Assembly: GCF_022448905.1 (NCBI RefSeq)
Contig: NZ_JAKVCW010000015.1
Span: 1 to 64,000, forward strand
Direction of reading: 5' to 3'
Origin: Shimia sp.
Lineage (GTDB): Bacteria; Pseudomonadota; Alphaproteobacteria; Rhodobacterales; Rhodobacteraceae
Length of the DNA stretch: 64,000 bases
Position 1 is the first letter of the stretch, and the number at the start of each line of letters is the position of its first letter. The notes beneath the pieces were generated by a model. It worked only from the letters and a program-made list of their open reading frames with translations. It made no database searches and had not been told where the DNA came from. Of the stretch, positions 26,306-34,936 are shown piece after piece. The translations under genes and the position numbers were made by a program.

Positions 26306-26911
26306 ATGGCTGGCAAAGTGGCAGAGCGGCGCGCGGCGTTGCGCATAAAGCTGATCGAATTAGCGGAAGAGCAGATTGCAGCGGGTGGACTGTCGTCCCT
26401 GAAAGCGCGGGAACTGGCCAAAGGGGCAGGCTGCGCGGTTGGAGCCATATACAACGTGTTTGATGACCTGCATGACCTTGTGCTCGAAGTGAACGGGCGC
26501 ACGTTCAAGAAGCTCGGCGCGGCGGTGTCTGCCTCTTATGATGGCAGTGAAAGCCCGCGCCAGAGGTTGATCCTGATGTCCAACGCCTACCTTGAGTTTG
26601 CCGCCGCGCATCCAAAGCTGTGGCGGGCGTTGTTCGATGTGGAGATGACAGAGGATGGGGCGGTGCCGGAATGGTATCTGTCCTCACTGGGAGCGCTGTT
26701 TGCCAATATTCGCGCGCCCCTGTCGGAGCTTTATTCGGAAATGGGCGAAGAGGAACTGGGGTTGATGACTCGTGCGATGTTCTCGGCCGTGCATGGAATC
26801 GTGCTTTTGGGGCTGGAGAATCGCATCTCTGGCGTGCCGCCGGAGCACATTCGGACCATGATTGCGCAGGTTTTGTCCCGGATTGGCCCGGAAGTGGTCA
26901 TGGAAAAATAA
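26306..26911 (+). CDS. TetR family repressor, probable regulator of pspA-yiaA
   Basis: A 201-residue TetR regulator. The helix-turn-helix spans about 10-50 ([25 protein letters not shown]) and the C-terminal ligand/dimer domain has the WHG-type pattern ([31 protein letters not shown]). The start at 26306 (MAGKV) has GGGG upstream; an in-frame ATG at 26294 would overlap the operator. It lies 113 bases before pspA, and matching palindromes flank it on both sides. This makes it a local repressor of itself and the PspA operon. The inducer is unknown. Confidence 0.9.
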   Translation: MAGKVAERRAALRIKLIELAEEQIAAGGLSSLKARELAKGAGCAVGAIYNVFDDLHDLVLEVNGRTFKKLGAAVSASYDGSESPRQRLILMSNAYLEFAAAHPKLWRALFDVEMTEDGAVPEWYLSSLGALFANIRAPLSELYSEMGEEELGLMTRAMFSAVHGIVLLGLENRISGVPPEHIRTMIAQVLSRIGPEVVMEK

Positions 26912-26937
26912 GCAAAAACAGGTGCTTCAAAGAAAAA

Positions 26938-27009
26938 TGAACATCGTTCAATTTTTGTCTTGAACGATGTTCGGGAAAATTCTATCACCTTATTTGTGAA
27001 CGATGTTCA
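26938..27009 (+). promoter_or_regulatory. pspA promoter with three TetR operator palindromes
   Basis: Three 13-base palindromes lie here: TGAACATCGTTCA (26938-26950), TGAACGATGTTCG (26961-26973) and TGAACGATGTTCA (26997-27009). A promoter candidate is TTGAAC (26960-26965), 17 bases, TATCAC (26983-26988). The second palindrome overlaps the -35 box and the third covers the expected start, a textbook arrangement for repression. Confidence 0.8.
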
Positions 27010-27024
27010 AAAAAGGAGCGACAG

Positions 27025-27705
27025 ATGTTCGGAACTTTGAAAACATTGATTGTAGGGGCAAACGCCCGGGCCGAAGAACAGGTGCGTGACGTCTATGCCA
27101 TTGAGCTGATTGACCAAAAAATTCGAGAGGCGAGCGCAAACCTGAAGGCGGCAAAGGTGGCTTTGGCCGGGTTGATCCAGCGGGAGCGGGCGGAGCAACG
27201 TCAGATTGAAACGCTGGAAGCGCGCATTGCGGATTTGCTGGCGCGGGCAAAAGAGGCCCTTGCGGCGGAGAGGGAAGACCTCGCGCAGCAAGCGGCGCAG
27301 GCCATTGCCGATCTGGAAAACGAACTGGCGGGTCGCCAGCAAACCCAAGCGCGCCTAGAAGCGCGGATTATGCAGCTGCGCCAGAGTGTGGAGACCGCAC
27401 ATCGCCGCATCATCGACCTGAAGCAGGGGGCCGTATCAGCGCGCGCTGTGCGCAAGGAGCAAGGCATTCAGCGCAAAGTGAACCGCCACTTGGGAGGCGA
27501 CAGCCCGTTTGAAGAGGCTGAGGCGCTGATCTCCCGCGTTACGGGCGAAGATGATCCGTTTGAGCAAGGCGAAATCCTGCGCGAAATCGACAGTGGCCTG
27601 AACCATGGCGATATCGCGGGACGTATGGCGGATGCCGGGTTTGGCGCGTCGGACAAAACCACAGCGCATTCGGTGCTGGATCGCCTGAAAACTCAATCCA
27701 ATTAA
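27025..27705 (+). CDS. pspA: PspA/IM30 family envelope-stress protein
   Basis: A 226-residue protein that is almost all alpha-helix and coiled coil between residues 20 and 160, beginning MFGTLKTLIVGANARAEEQ as in PspA/Vipp1. PspA coats the inner face of the membrane, seals leaks and preserves the proton-motive force. The C-terminal part (about 160-226) is a distinct acidic extension, FEEAEALISRVTGEDDPFEQGE, found in shorter alphaproteobacterial PspA types. AAAGGAG lies 9-10 bases upstream of the ATG. No pspF, pspB or pspC is present, so control passes to the TetR protein upstream. yiaA follows by 52 bases. Confidence 0.9.
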   Translation: MFGTLKTLIVGANARAEEQVRDVYAIELIDQKIREASANLKAAKVALAGLIQRERAEQRQIETLEARIADLLARAKEALAAEREDLAQQAAQAIADLENELAGRQQTQARLEARIMQLRQSVETAHRRIIDLKQGAVSARAVRKEQGIQRKVNRHLGGDSPFEEAEALISRVTGEDDPFEQGEILREIDSGLNHGDIAGRMADAGFGASDKTTAHSVLDRLKTQSN

Positions 27706-27757
27706 ATCGCCGCAGATAGCAACGCACTTTTGACCCATAGAATTCGGAGAAACCAAA

Positions 27758-28042
27758 ATGACTGACCGCAATGACAATTCCACCATCCTGATGCTCAACA
27801 TGGCCGGTGTGGCCTTGGCCTATGTGCTGCTTGGCATTTCCCTTTGGCTGTCAACTGACGTGCCGCTGTCGACGAAAGGCTATTGGGGCATGGGCATCGT
27901 GCTTCTGACCATTAGCCTGATCAACGTGGTGAAGTACCGATTTGATAACCAGCAGCGCGAAGACCGCATTCGCCGCATCGAAGAAGTGCGTGACGAGAAG
28001 ATGCTGGAAGAGGCGCTGTTGGACGGCAAGCCCGGCGCGTAA
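27758..28042 (+). CDS. yiaA: YiaA/YiaB-type inner membrane protein
   Basis: A 94-residue protein with two transmembrane helices (about 11-31 and 42-61), the YiaAB two-helix domain (NMAGVALAYVLLGISLWLS, KGYWGMGIVLLTISLINVVKYRFD). A charged cytosolic tail follows (REDRIRRIEEVRDEKMLEEALLD). Co-transcription with pspA suggests it is the membrane partner that recruits or signals to PspA, replacing PspB/C; that is inference. AATTCGGAGAAACC precedes the ATG. A terminator follows. Confidence 0.88.
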   Translation: MTDRNDNSTILMLNMAGVALAYVLLGISLWLSTDVPLSTKGYWGMGIVLLTISLINVVKYRFDNQQREDRIRRIEEVRDEKMLEEALLDGKPGA

Positions 28043-28060
28043 GGCACCGCAAAAATTCAA

Positions 28061-28090
28061 AAAGCACCCGGGTTTGCGCTCGGGTGCTTT
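28061..28090. terminator. terminator of pspA-yiaA and the convergent lysR
   Basis: A 10-bp perfect stem (AAAGCACCCG / CGGGTGCTTT) with a 10-base loop is followed by CTGTTTG on the + strand and by a T-run on the minus strand. It lies between convergent genes and can serve both. Confidence 0.8.
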
Positions 28091-28099
28091 CTGTTTGGG

Positions 28100-28975
28100 C
28101 TATGCCTTGGCCTCCGCCATCAGCCATTTGCGAAAGGCCCGTTCTTTGGCGCTTAGGGGGCGGGGCAGGGTGACCAGATGATAGCCCAGGTCGGTGCGCG
28201 GCAGGCTACAGATCTGTTTGAGCGTGCCAAAGGCGACCTCGCGTTCGACCAGAGATTTGGGGTGTACCGAGACACCCAGGCCAGCCACGGTGGCGGAGAG
28301 CACAAGCTCATTAGTTTCCAGCGAGGTCATGTCCACGCTGTTGAGATCCAGACCGGCGTCCTCCACAACCTGCCGCCATTCCAGCATGTGCAGATCCATT
28401 AGCCACGGGTAGTTTCCGGCCTCCGCCAGAGTAATTGTTTTGCTCGTGGAAAGCAGCTTGGGGGAGGCCACCACCCAGAACTCGCCAGACGTGAGCAACT
28501 CGCAGGCCACGCCCGGCCATTGCCCATTGCCAAAGCGGATGGCCATGTCAAAGCCGTCCCTACGGAGGTCGATCAAACTAACACTAGGATTGATGCTGAG
28601 CGAGATTTCCGGGTGCGCCTGCCAAAAGCCACCAATGCGAGGCATGAGCCAGTTTGCGGCAAAGGAGGGGGTGACGCTGACCGACAGCGGACGGTCCTCT
28701 TTGGAGCGCTGAAGCGCGGAGACACCTTCGGCAATCACCTCAAACCCATCGGAGAGATGCTGCGCCAGATGGCGGCCTTCTTCGGTGAGCGCCACACCAC
28801 GTCCGGAGCGAAACAATAGTGGCGTGGAGAGGTCGGCTTCCAGACTGCGCACATGCTGGGCAATCGCGGCGTGGGTCACATTGAGTTCGCGGGCAGCGGC
28901 GCTCAAGTTCTGGTGACGGGCGGCGGCCTCAAAGGCGCGCAGGGCGGCGAGAGAGGGTAGGGAGGACCAATCCAT
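28100..28975 (-). CDS. LysR family transcriptional regulator, GcvA-like
   Basis: A 291-residue regulator. The helix-turn-helix is at about 6-65 (LAALRAFEAAARHQNLSAAARELNVTHAAIAQHVRSLEADL) and the effector domain at about 90-290 is of the GcvA type (PSFAANWLMPRIGGFWQAHPEISL, GFDMAIRFGNGQWPGVACELL). It is divergent from a 63-residue frame, with a LysR-type palindrome directly before its start. No metabolic gene that would reveal the effector is adjacent. Confidence 0.92.
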   Translation of the reverse strand: MDWSSLPSLAALRAFEAAARHQNLSAAARELNVTHAAIAQHVRSLEADLSTPLLFRSGRGVALTEEGRHLAQHLSDGFEVIAEGVSALQRSKEDRPLSVSVTPSFAANWLMPRIGGFWQAHPEISLSINPSVSLIDLRRDGFDMAIRFGNGQWPGVACELLTSGEFWVVASPKLLSTSKTITLAEAGNYPWLMDLHMLEWRQVVEDAGLDLNSVDMTSLETNELVLSATVAGLGVSVHPKSLVEREVAFGTLKQICSLPRTDLGYHLVTLPRPLSAKERAFRKWLMAEAKA

Positions 28976-28977
28976 AT

Positions 28978-28994
28978 TGTAATCCTGACTTACA
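28978..28994. promoter_or_regulatory. LysR-type binding site
   Basis: TGTAATCCTGACTTACA is a perfect interrupted palindrome (TGTAA-N7-TTACA) containing the T-N11-A core of LysR boxes. It starts three bases upstream of the lysR start and lies 79 bases before the divergent small gene. It suits autorepression and activation of the neighbour. Confidence 0.6.
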
Positions 28995-29072
28995 TATTGA
29001 ATGGCATATTGAGTCGATTTTCCGCGCTCTGTCCACCATGTTTGGATCAGATCAACACAAGGAGTGCCAGAT

Positions 29073-29264
29073 ATGTTGGGAATTCTTTCAAATAGCTTTC
29101 AGGTGGCCACCCGTCAGGCGCATTGGGCGGACAAGGACGCAACACCAGTATCAGAGACCAAACTACAGCCGCATTGGCGTGAGGATCGCCGTGCCCGGTT
29201 TGCCCGCAAAAGTGTGCTGGATCAGGCGACAGATGGGGCGCGGCCCAAGTTGTTTGGCTGGTAA
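29073..29264 (+). CDS. small hypothetical protein divergent from lysR
   Basis: A 63-residue soluble frame beginning MLGILSNSFQVATRQAHW and rich in Arg and Lys (HWREDRRARFARKS), ending in PKLFGW. GGAG nine bases before the ATG at 29073 is a good ribosome site. No domain is recognised. Its position behind a LysR box suggests it is the regulated partner of the LysR protein. The basic tail with tryptophans could fit a nucleic-acid or membrane-surface binder, which is speculative. Confidence 0.55.
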   Translation: MLGILSNSFQVATRQAHWADKDATPVSETKLQPHWREDRRARFARKSVLDQATDGARPKLFGW

Positions 29265-29276
29265 GGCAGCGACGCG

Positions 29277-29978
29277 TTAGCGCTTTTGCCATTCCATAAT
29301 GTGCAGATAGGGCGCGCGGTTGTAGCTTTCCGCCCGCGCGCCGCCGGTGGCTTTAGGCTCGTCAAAATGGGTGAGCTGAAAACCACAGTTCAACAGCGCC
29401 TGCATGTAGAACGCCAGCGGTCGGTGCCAGTTTTGAATGCGTATGCCGCTCCACTCCGCCCAACTCGGGAAAGCGTCTAGGTAGCGGTCCATTGTGAGCG
29501 TAGTGGTGCCGTCGGAGTTTTTGACCGGCGTGCCCTTGGATTGGCTGGCGGTGGTCCATGGGTTCAGGTTGGCGATCAGCAAGAGCCCGTTTGGGCGCAA
29601 CACGCGGTGCGCCTCTGCTAAGGCTATGGGGACGTCCGGTATGTCGATCAACGACAGGTAGCTGACCGCCAAGTCAAAGCTGTTGTTGTCAAACGGCAGG
29701 TTCTCGGCGCGCGCGACGTGGTAGTCGGCACCGCCTTTGGCCTTTGCGTGCGAAATCAACGCTTCGGTGGGATCAATGCCCGCAACATGATCCACGTTTG
29801 GGGCTATCATGCGGCAGAACCGCCCTTCGCCACAGCCGAGGTCCAGCACCGCCTCTGGAGCAGCCCTCCTCAAGCGCTCCAGCATCGGGGTGTCGAGCAC
29901 ATGCTCCCGACTAAAATCGCCAGTCTCTCCCATTGACGCAATCCAGGCCTCAACCGAGGCGTCCCAACCGTCTGTCAT
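29277..29978 (-). CDS. class I SAM-dependent methyltransferase
   Basis: A 233-residue cytosolic enzyme with the Methyltransf_11 fold. Motif I is VLDLGCGEGRFCRMIAP, followed by AGIDPTEALISHAKAKG, and the post-I segment is ARAENLPFDNNSFDLAVSYLSLIDI. The C-terminal part (GIRIQNWHRPLAFYMQALLNCGF) probably binds the methyl acceptor, which is not identifiable. It ends 12 bases from the convergent small gene. Confidence 0.9.
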   Translation of the reverse strand: MTDGWDASVEAWIASMGETGDFSREHVLDTPMLERLRRAAPEAVLDLGCGEGRFCRMIAPNVDHVAGIDPTEALISHAKAKGGADYHVARAENLPFDNNSFDLAVSYLSLIDIPDVPIALAEAHRVLRPNGLLLIANLNPWTTASQSKGTPVKNSDGTTTLTMDRYLDAFPSWAEWSGIRIQNWHRPLAFYMQALLNCGFQLTHFDEPKATGGARAESYNRAPYLHIMEWQKR

Positions 29979-30010
29979 TGTCGTGCTCCGCTGACCGTCT
30001 GTAATAAGCG

Positions 30011-30541
30011 CTATTCAAGAAATTGCGGTGGTACGTGATCTACCAGCCAAACGCCATTGGCGGATTGATAAAAGGTATGGCCATTCTGAGCCATTTCCTC
30101 AGTTCGGATCGTCAGTACAACCGGGGAACCATGGCGCCCACCTACGGCCTTGGCGGTTGCGGTGTTGTCGGAGAGATGCACATGGTGCCGCGTGCCTTTG
30201 AGCAATCCATTTTGACGAATGGACGCCAGGTTGGTTTTGGCAGTGCCGTGAAACAGAATGCTCGGGGGCGTTTTGGGGGCAAGCCCGAGGTCGACCTGGA
30301 TCGAATGCCCCTGATTTGCCCGGATGCGGGAGCCGTCGAGGTTCAAGGAAAAGCGCTGCTTTGCGTTGGTGCGCACCACCTCGGCAATGAGGTCATGTGT
30401 GAGAGGATGCTCAGATTTCGCAATTAGGTCAGCGACCTGCGCCCATCCCTGTGCATCAAGCGTTAATCCGATGCTGTCCGGTGCGTGCCGAAGGATGTAG
30501 CTCAAATACTTGCTGGTCTTTTTCAAATCATCTTTGGTCAT
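30011..30541 (-). CDS. kptA: RNA 2'-phosphotransferase, Tpt1/KptA family
   Basis: A 176-residue enzyme that removes an internal 2'-phosphate from RNA, transferring it to NAD+. The core residues are in SKYLSYILRHAPDSIGL, RFSLNLDGSRIRANQGHS, LFHGTAKTNLASIRQNGL and GTRHHVHLSDN. They give the catalytic Arg-His-Arg-Arg set. Bacteria lack the tRNA-splicing pathway that makes 2'-phosphate ends in yeast, so the substrate here is unsettled; RNA repair or ADP-ribosylation chemistry are proposals. It stands alone on the minus strand. Confidence 0.92.
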   Translation of the reverse strand: MTKDDLKKTSKYLSYILRHAPDSIGLTLDAQGWAQVADLIAKSEHPLTHDLIAEVVRTNAKQRFSLNLDGSRIRANQGHSIQVDLGLAPKTPPSILFHGTAKTNLASIRQNGLLKGTRHHVHLSDNTATAKAVGGRHGSPVVLTIRTEEMAQNGHTFYQSANGVWLVDHVPPQFLE

Positions 30542-30555
30542 ATTGCCAAAAGAAA

Positions 30556-30586
30556 AGGCCGCCGCTGGAAAGTCCAGCGACGGCCT
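30556..30586 (-). terminator. terminator of glyA
   Basis: Read on the minus strand, a 14-bp stem with one mismatch (AGGCCGTCGCTGGA / TCCAGCGGCGGCCT) is followed by TTTCTTTT. It lies 24 bases after the glyA stop. Confidence 0.88.
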
Positions 30587-30610
30587 ACAAGTTTTTGGGT
30601 GTACGTGACC

Positions 30611-31903
30611 TTAGAGGTTCGGGTATAGCGGGAATTTGGCGCAGAGATCTGCGACTTTGGCTTTTACTGCCGCTTCCACGTCTGCGTTGCCTTCCTCACC
30701 GTTGGCGGCGAGGCCATCAACCACTTCTACAATCATGTCGGCAATCGCGCGGAACTCGTCTTCGCCAAAGCCGCGAGTGGTGCCTGCCGGGGTGCCCAAG
30801 CGGATGCCGGAAGTCACCATTGGCTTTTCCGGGTCAAACGGGATGCCGTTTTTGTTGCAGGTGATGTAGGCGCGGCCGAGCGCTTTCTCGGTGGCGTTGC
30901 CTTTCACGCCTTTCGGGCGCAGGTCGACCAGCATCACGTGGGTGTCGGTGCCACCGGTGACGATGTCCAGACCACCTTTCATCAGCTGATCGGCCAGAGC
31001 GACTGCGTTGGCGCGCACCTGCTTTTGGTACTTTTTGAATTCTGGGCGCAGCGCTTCGCCAAAGGCTACCGCTTTACCAGCAATCACGTGCATCAGCGGG
31101 CCACCCTGGATGCCAGGGAAAATCGCGGAATTCACTTTCTTCGCAATGGCTTCGTCGTTGGTCAGGATCATGCCGCCGCGTGGGCCGCGCAGGGTTTTGT
31201 GGGTCGTGGTGGTGGCCACATCCGCGTATGGGAACGGGGATGGGTGTTCGCCTGCGGCAACCAGGCCGGCGAAGTGGGCCATGTCGACCATCAGGTAAGC
31301 GCCCACGGAGTCTGCGATTTCACGGAACTTGGCGAAATCGATCTGACGCGGGATGGCGGAACCACCGGCGATGATCATCTTTGGCTTGTGCTCGTTGGCC
31401 AGTTCCTGCACCTGATCGTAGTCCAGCAGGCTGTCTTGCTTGCGCACGCCATACTGTATGGCGTTGAACCATTTGCCGGATTGGTTTGGCTTGGCGCCGT
31501 GGGTCAGGTGACCACCGGCGTCCAGGCTCATGCCGAGGATGGTGTCGCCTGGCTGCAGCAGGGCGGTGAACACACCTTGGTTGGCTTGGGAGCCGGAGTT
31601 TGGCTGCACGTTGGCGAAGTCACAACCAAACAGCTCTTTGGCGCGGTCGATGGCGAGGTTTTCGGCCACGTCCACGTATTGGCAGCCGCCGTAGTAGCGG
31701 CGACCTGGGTAGCCTTCGGCGTATTTGTTGGTCAGCACAGAGCCCTGCGCTTCCATCACGGCGGCGGACACGATGTTCTCCGAAGCGATCAGTTCGATCT
31801 CGTCGCGCTGGCGGCCCAGCTCGTTGGTGATCGAGCCAAACAGCTCTGGGTCGCGGGAGGCGAGGGATTCAGTGAAAAAGCCAGCATCACGGGTGGTGGA
31901 CAT
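30611..31903 (-). CDS. glyA: serine hydroxymethyltransferase
   Basis: A 430-residue PLP enzyme interconverting serine and glycine with tetrahydrofolate, the main source of one-carbon units. The PLP lysine is K236 in [28 protein letters not shown] and [10 protein letters not shown] are also diagnostic. GGAG lies nine bases before the ATG at 31903 but only three before the ATG at 31909, so the shorter start is chosen. The 195 bases upstream hold the divergent promoters of glyA and nadK; no folate or glycine riboswitch could be recognised there. Confidence 0.97.
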   Translation of the reverse strand: MSTTRDAGFFTESLASRDPELFGSITNELGRQRDEIELIASENIVSAAVMEAQGSVLTNKYAEGYPGRRYYGGCQYVDVAENLAIDRAKELFGCDFANVQPNSGSQANQGVFTALLQPGDTILGMSLDAGGHLTHGAKPNQSGKWFNAIQYGVRKQDSLLDYDQVQELANEHKPKMIIAGGSAIPRQIDFAKFREIADSVGAYLMVDMAHFAGLVAAGEHPSPFPYADVATTTTHKTLRGPRGGMILTNDEAIAKKVNSAIFPGIQGGPLMHVIAGKAVAFGEALRPEFKKYQKQVRANAVALADQLMKGGLDIVTGGTDTHVMLVDLRPKGVKGNATEKALGRAYITCNKNGIPFDPEKPMVTSGIRLGTPAGTTRGFGEDEFRAIADMIVEVVDGLAANGEEGNADVEAAVKAKVADLCAKFPLYPNL

Positions 31904-32098
31904 GGGCATGTGCTCCAGATCATGGGGTTCGCGTTGCTGCGCTTCCTAAAGGAAAGGTTGGTGTGTTGAAAGGTCCCAAAGCGACGCAACACCTTGCCTG
32001 AACGCCGCAGATGGTGCAGGGGATAAACATATGACGCCATAGGAAACCTTTGGCAGGGCAGGGAAACCTGTCGGTGTTTGAATGGAGCCGGGACCAAT

Positions 32099-32860
32099 AT
32101 GTCCGAAAGAATCGCTTTTGTGGCCAGCAACGCGCCGGTGGCGCAGACCGCGCGGGCGGCGCTGATTGGCCGGTATGGCAATGTTGTACCGGAAGAGGCG
32201 GATGTGATTGTCGCGCTGGGCGGGGACGGCTTCATGCTGCACACGTTGCATGACACTCAGGCTTTACCTGCGCCGGTCTATGGGATGAACCGCGGCACGG
32301 TAGGCTTTCTGATGAACACCTATTCGGAAAGTGATCTTTTGGAACGGCTTGCGGCGGCGGAAGAGGAAAAGCTCAATCCGCTGGCGATGCGGGCGACCTG
32401 TGTCGACAACTCCGTGCATGAGGCGCTAGCGATCAACGAAGTGTCCTTGCTGCGGGCGGGGCCGCAGGCGGCCAAGCTGCGCATCAAGATTGATGGTCGG
32501 TTGCGCATGGAAGAGCTGGTCTGTGACGGCGCGCTGATCAGTACTCCAGCGGGGTCTACTGCGTACAATTACTCCGCGCATGGGCCGATCCTGCCGATTG
32601 GCTCTGATGTGCTGGCGCTCACAGCGATTGCACCATTTCGCCCCCGTCGGTGGCGGGGGGCTCTATTGCCTAAACAAGCGACAGTGACTTTCGAGGTTCT
32701 TGAGGCCAGCAAGCGCCCTGTGATGGCGCATGCGGACAGCCGCTCGATCGAGAATGTGGCTGCGGTTGAAATCCGCTCGGATGAGAGCATCGCGCACCGG
32801 ATCCTGTTTGACCCGGGCCATGGGTTGGAAGAGCGCCTGATCCGCGAGCAGTTTGTCTGA
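32099..32860 (+). CDS. nadK: NAD kinase
   Basis: A 253-residue kinase making NADP+ from NAD+ and ATP. The GGDG catalytic motif is at 41-44, [11 protein letters not shown] is the NE/D motif, and [24 protein letters not shown] is the glycine-rich conserved region. Length matches alphaproteobacterial enzymes. The ATG at 32099 (MSERIAFV) has GGGA upstream; a start 21 bases earlier is less typical. It stands alone, divergent from glyA. Confidence 0.95.
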   Translation: MSERIAFVASNAPVAQTARAALIGRYGNVVPEEADVIVALGGDGFMLHTLHDTQALPAPVYGMNRGTVGFLMNTYSESDLLERLAAAEEEKLNPLAMRATCVDNSVHEALAINEVSLLRAGPQAAKLRIKIDGRLRMEELVCDGALISTPAGSTAYNYSAHGPILPIGSDVLALTAIAPFRPRRWRGALLPKQATVTFEVLEASKRPVMAHADSRSIENVAAVEIRSDESIAHRILFDPGHGLEERLIREQFV

Positions 32861-32900
32861 CACCAAAAAGCGCGCCCTCAATTTGGCACGCCGTCCTGGC

Positions 32901-32952
32901 TTCTTCTTGCCCTAAATATCCCGGGGGTGCGGGGGCTGGCCCCCCCGCCGGG
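32901..32952. repeat. GC-rich palindromic intergenic element of Rhodobacterales type
   Basis: The stretch starts TTCTTCTTGCCCTAAATATC, then CCGGGGGTGCGGGGG and a complementary CCCCC run (stem GCGGGGG 32929-32935 / CCCCCGC 32942-32948). Such AAATATCCCGGGGG elements with a G/C hairpin recur in intergenic DNA of this group, from memory. Here it fills the space between convergent nadK and prpE ends and can act as a terminator, though no T-tract follows. Confidence 0.6.
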
Positions 32953-32953
32953 T

Positions 32954-34846
32954 TTACGATGTGGCGTAGCCGATGCTTTGCAGCGCCACAGTAATTTCAT
33001 CCAGAATGACAGGGTCATCAATCGTGGCGGGCATTTTCCACTCGGTGCCATCCGCAATGCTGACCATGGTGCCGCGTAGGATTTTGCCGGAGCGGGTTTT
33101 GGGAAGGCGATCGACCACTACGGCCAATTTGAACGCCGCCACCGGGCCGATTTTTTCACGCACCAGTTTCACAACTTCTTTCACAACTTCACCGTGGTCA
33201 CGGTCTGCGCCTGCGTTGAGGCAGAGGAAGCCGACCGGCATTTGGCCCTTGAGCTGATCCGCCACGCCAATCACCGCGCATTCCGCGACGTCCGGGTGTC
33301 CGGCGAGCACCTCTTCCATGCCGCCGGTGGAGAGGCGGTGGCCCGCGACGTTGATCACGTCATCGGTGCGCGCCATGATGTAAACGTAGCCGTCTTCGTC
33401 AATCATGCCTGCATCGCCGGTTTCGTAGTAGCCGGGGAAGTTGGTCAGGTAGGATTTTTTGAATCGGTCTTCGGCATTCCACAGGGTTGGTAGCGTGCCC
33501 GGCGGCAGCGGCAATTTGCTGACAATGGCGCCAAGTTCGCCGGGCGGCAGCTCGTTGCCGCCTTCGTCCAGCACTTTCATGTCATAGCCTGGCATGGGCA
33601 GGGACGGGCTGCCCAGTTTCACAGGCAGAAGCTCGATGCCCACGGGGTTACAAATGGCCGGGTAGCCCAATTCGGTCTGCCACCAGTGGTCGATGATTGG
33701 TTTTTGCAGCTGGTCTTGTGCCCATATGATGGTGTCGGGGTCTGCACGTTCGCCTGCGAGGAAAACCTGTTCCATGCAAGACATGTCGTACTTCTTCACA
33801 AACTCGCCTTGGGGGTCTTCGCGTTTTACGGCGCGGAAGGCTGTGGGGGCGGTGAAGAAGGTTTTGACTTGGTGTTCGGAAATCACCCGCCAGAAGGTGC
33901 CCGCGTCGGGCGTGCCAACCGGCTTGCCTTCAAACACAATGGTGGTGTTGCCGTGGATCAATGGTGCGTAGGTGATGTAGCTGTGGCCCACAACCCAACC
34001 CACGTCGGAGGCTGCCCAGAACACATCGCCGGGATCGACGTTGAAGACGTTCTTCATGGTCCAGTTCAGCGCAACCAAGTGGCCGGCGGTGTGGCGCACC
34101 ACGCCTTTGGGTTGGCCGGTGGTGCCTGAGGTATAAAGGATGTAGGCGGGGTGGTTACCTTCGACAGGTACGCATTCGGCAGGTTCAACGCCATATTGGA
34201 AGCCGTGCCAGTTGAAGTCGCGGCCTTCGATCAACTGAGCCACTTCTTGCTCGCGTTGGAAGATCACGCAGAAGTCGGGCTTGTGAGTGGCGAGGTCGAT
34301 GGCGCCGTCCAGCAGTGGCTTGTAGTGCACCACGCGGCCCGGCTCGAGGCCGCAGGAGGCGGCGATGATGGCTTTGGGTTTGGCGTCGTCAATGCGGACG
34401 GCCAGCTCGTTGGAGGCAAAGCCGCCAAAGACCACGGAGTGGATCGCGCCGAGACGGGCGCAGGCCAGCATGGCTTCGAGTGCTTCAGGGATCATCGGCA
34501 TGTATATGATGACGCGGTCGCCCTTTTCCACGCCTTTGGCACGCAACGCTCCGGCGAGGGAGGCAACGCGGTTGCGCAGCTCGACGTAGGAAATCTCGCG
34601 CTTGGAGTGGGTGATCGGGCTGTCGTGAATGATGGCAGTTTGCTCGCCGCGACCGGCCTCGACGTGGCGGTCCACGGCGTTCCAACAGGTGTTGACCTTG
34701 GCGTCCGAGAACCACTCATACATGTGGTCGCCCTTGTCAAAGAGCGCTTGGCTGGGCGGGGTGTCCCAGTCAATGGCGTCTGCTGCCTGCATCCAAAATG
34801 CTTCGGGGTCGTTCTTCCAGCCGTTGTAGACGTCCTGATATGACAT
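32954..34846 (-). CDS. prpE: propionyl-CoA synthetase
   Basis: A 630-residue acyl-CoA synthetase activating propionate (and probably acetate) with ATP and CoA. The N-terminus (DVYNGWKNDPEAFWMQAADAIDW) and overall length fit PrpE rather than AcsA. YTSGTTGQPKGVVR is the AMP-binding motif, WWQTELGYPAI the A5 region and KTRSGKILRG carries the lysine that is acetylated in this family. AGGAGG six bases before the ATG at 34846 fixes the start. The upstream region carries TTTGCAAA repeats like those of the propionate regulator RamB/ScfR. No methylcitrate-cycle genes are adjacent; the methylmalonyl route is likely elsewhere. Confidence 0.94.
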   Translation of the reverse strand: MSYQDVYNGWKNDPEAFWMQAADAIDWDTPPSQALFDKGDHMYEWFSDAKVNTCWNAVDRHVEAGRGEQTAIIHDSPITHSKREISYVELRNRVASLAGALRAKGVEKGDRVIIYMPMIPEALEAMLACARLGAIHSVVFGGFASNELAVRIDDAKPKAIIAASCGLEPGRVVHYKPLLDGAIDLATHKPDFCVIFQREQEVAQLIEGRDFNWHGFQYGVEPAECVPVEGNHPAYILYTSGTTGQPKGVVRHTAGHLVALNWTMKNVFNVDPGDVFWAASDVGWVVGHSYITYAPLIHGNTTIVFEGKPVGTPDAGTFWRVISEHQVKTFFTAPTAFRAVKREDPQGEFVKKYDMSCMEQVFLAGERADPDTIIWAQDQLQKPIIDHWWQTELGYPAICNPVGIELLPVKLGSPSLPMPGYDMKVLDEGGNELPPGELGAIVSKLPLPPGTLPTLWNAEDRFKKSYLTNFPGYYETGDAGMIDEDGYVYIMARTDDVINVAGHRLSTGGMEEVLAGHPDVAECAVIGVADQLKGQMPVGFLCLNAGADRDHGEVVKEVVKLVREKIGPVAAFKLAVVVDRLPKTRSGKILRGTMVSIADGTEWKMPATIDDPVILDEITVALQSIGYATS

Positions 34847-34936
34847 TGGGGTCCTCCTATCCTTACCCAAATGGATAGAGGAGGGGTTGTCGTGGCGGCA
34901 AGTCTTGGCGGTGGAGACGTGGCAGATTATCGCAGA

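Noticed and set aside
30938..31969. 343-codon + strand frame opposite glyA
   Set aside because: Gly/Val/His/Gln-rich antisense translation; glyA has all family motifs.
31904..32098. Riboswitch upstream of glyA
   Set aside because: No conserved glycine, tetrahydrofolate or SAM riboswitch core could be recognised by eye in the minus-strand leader.
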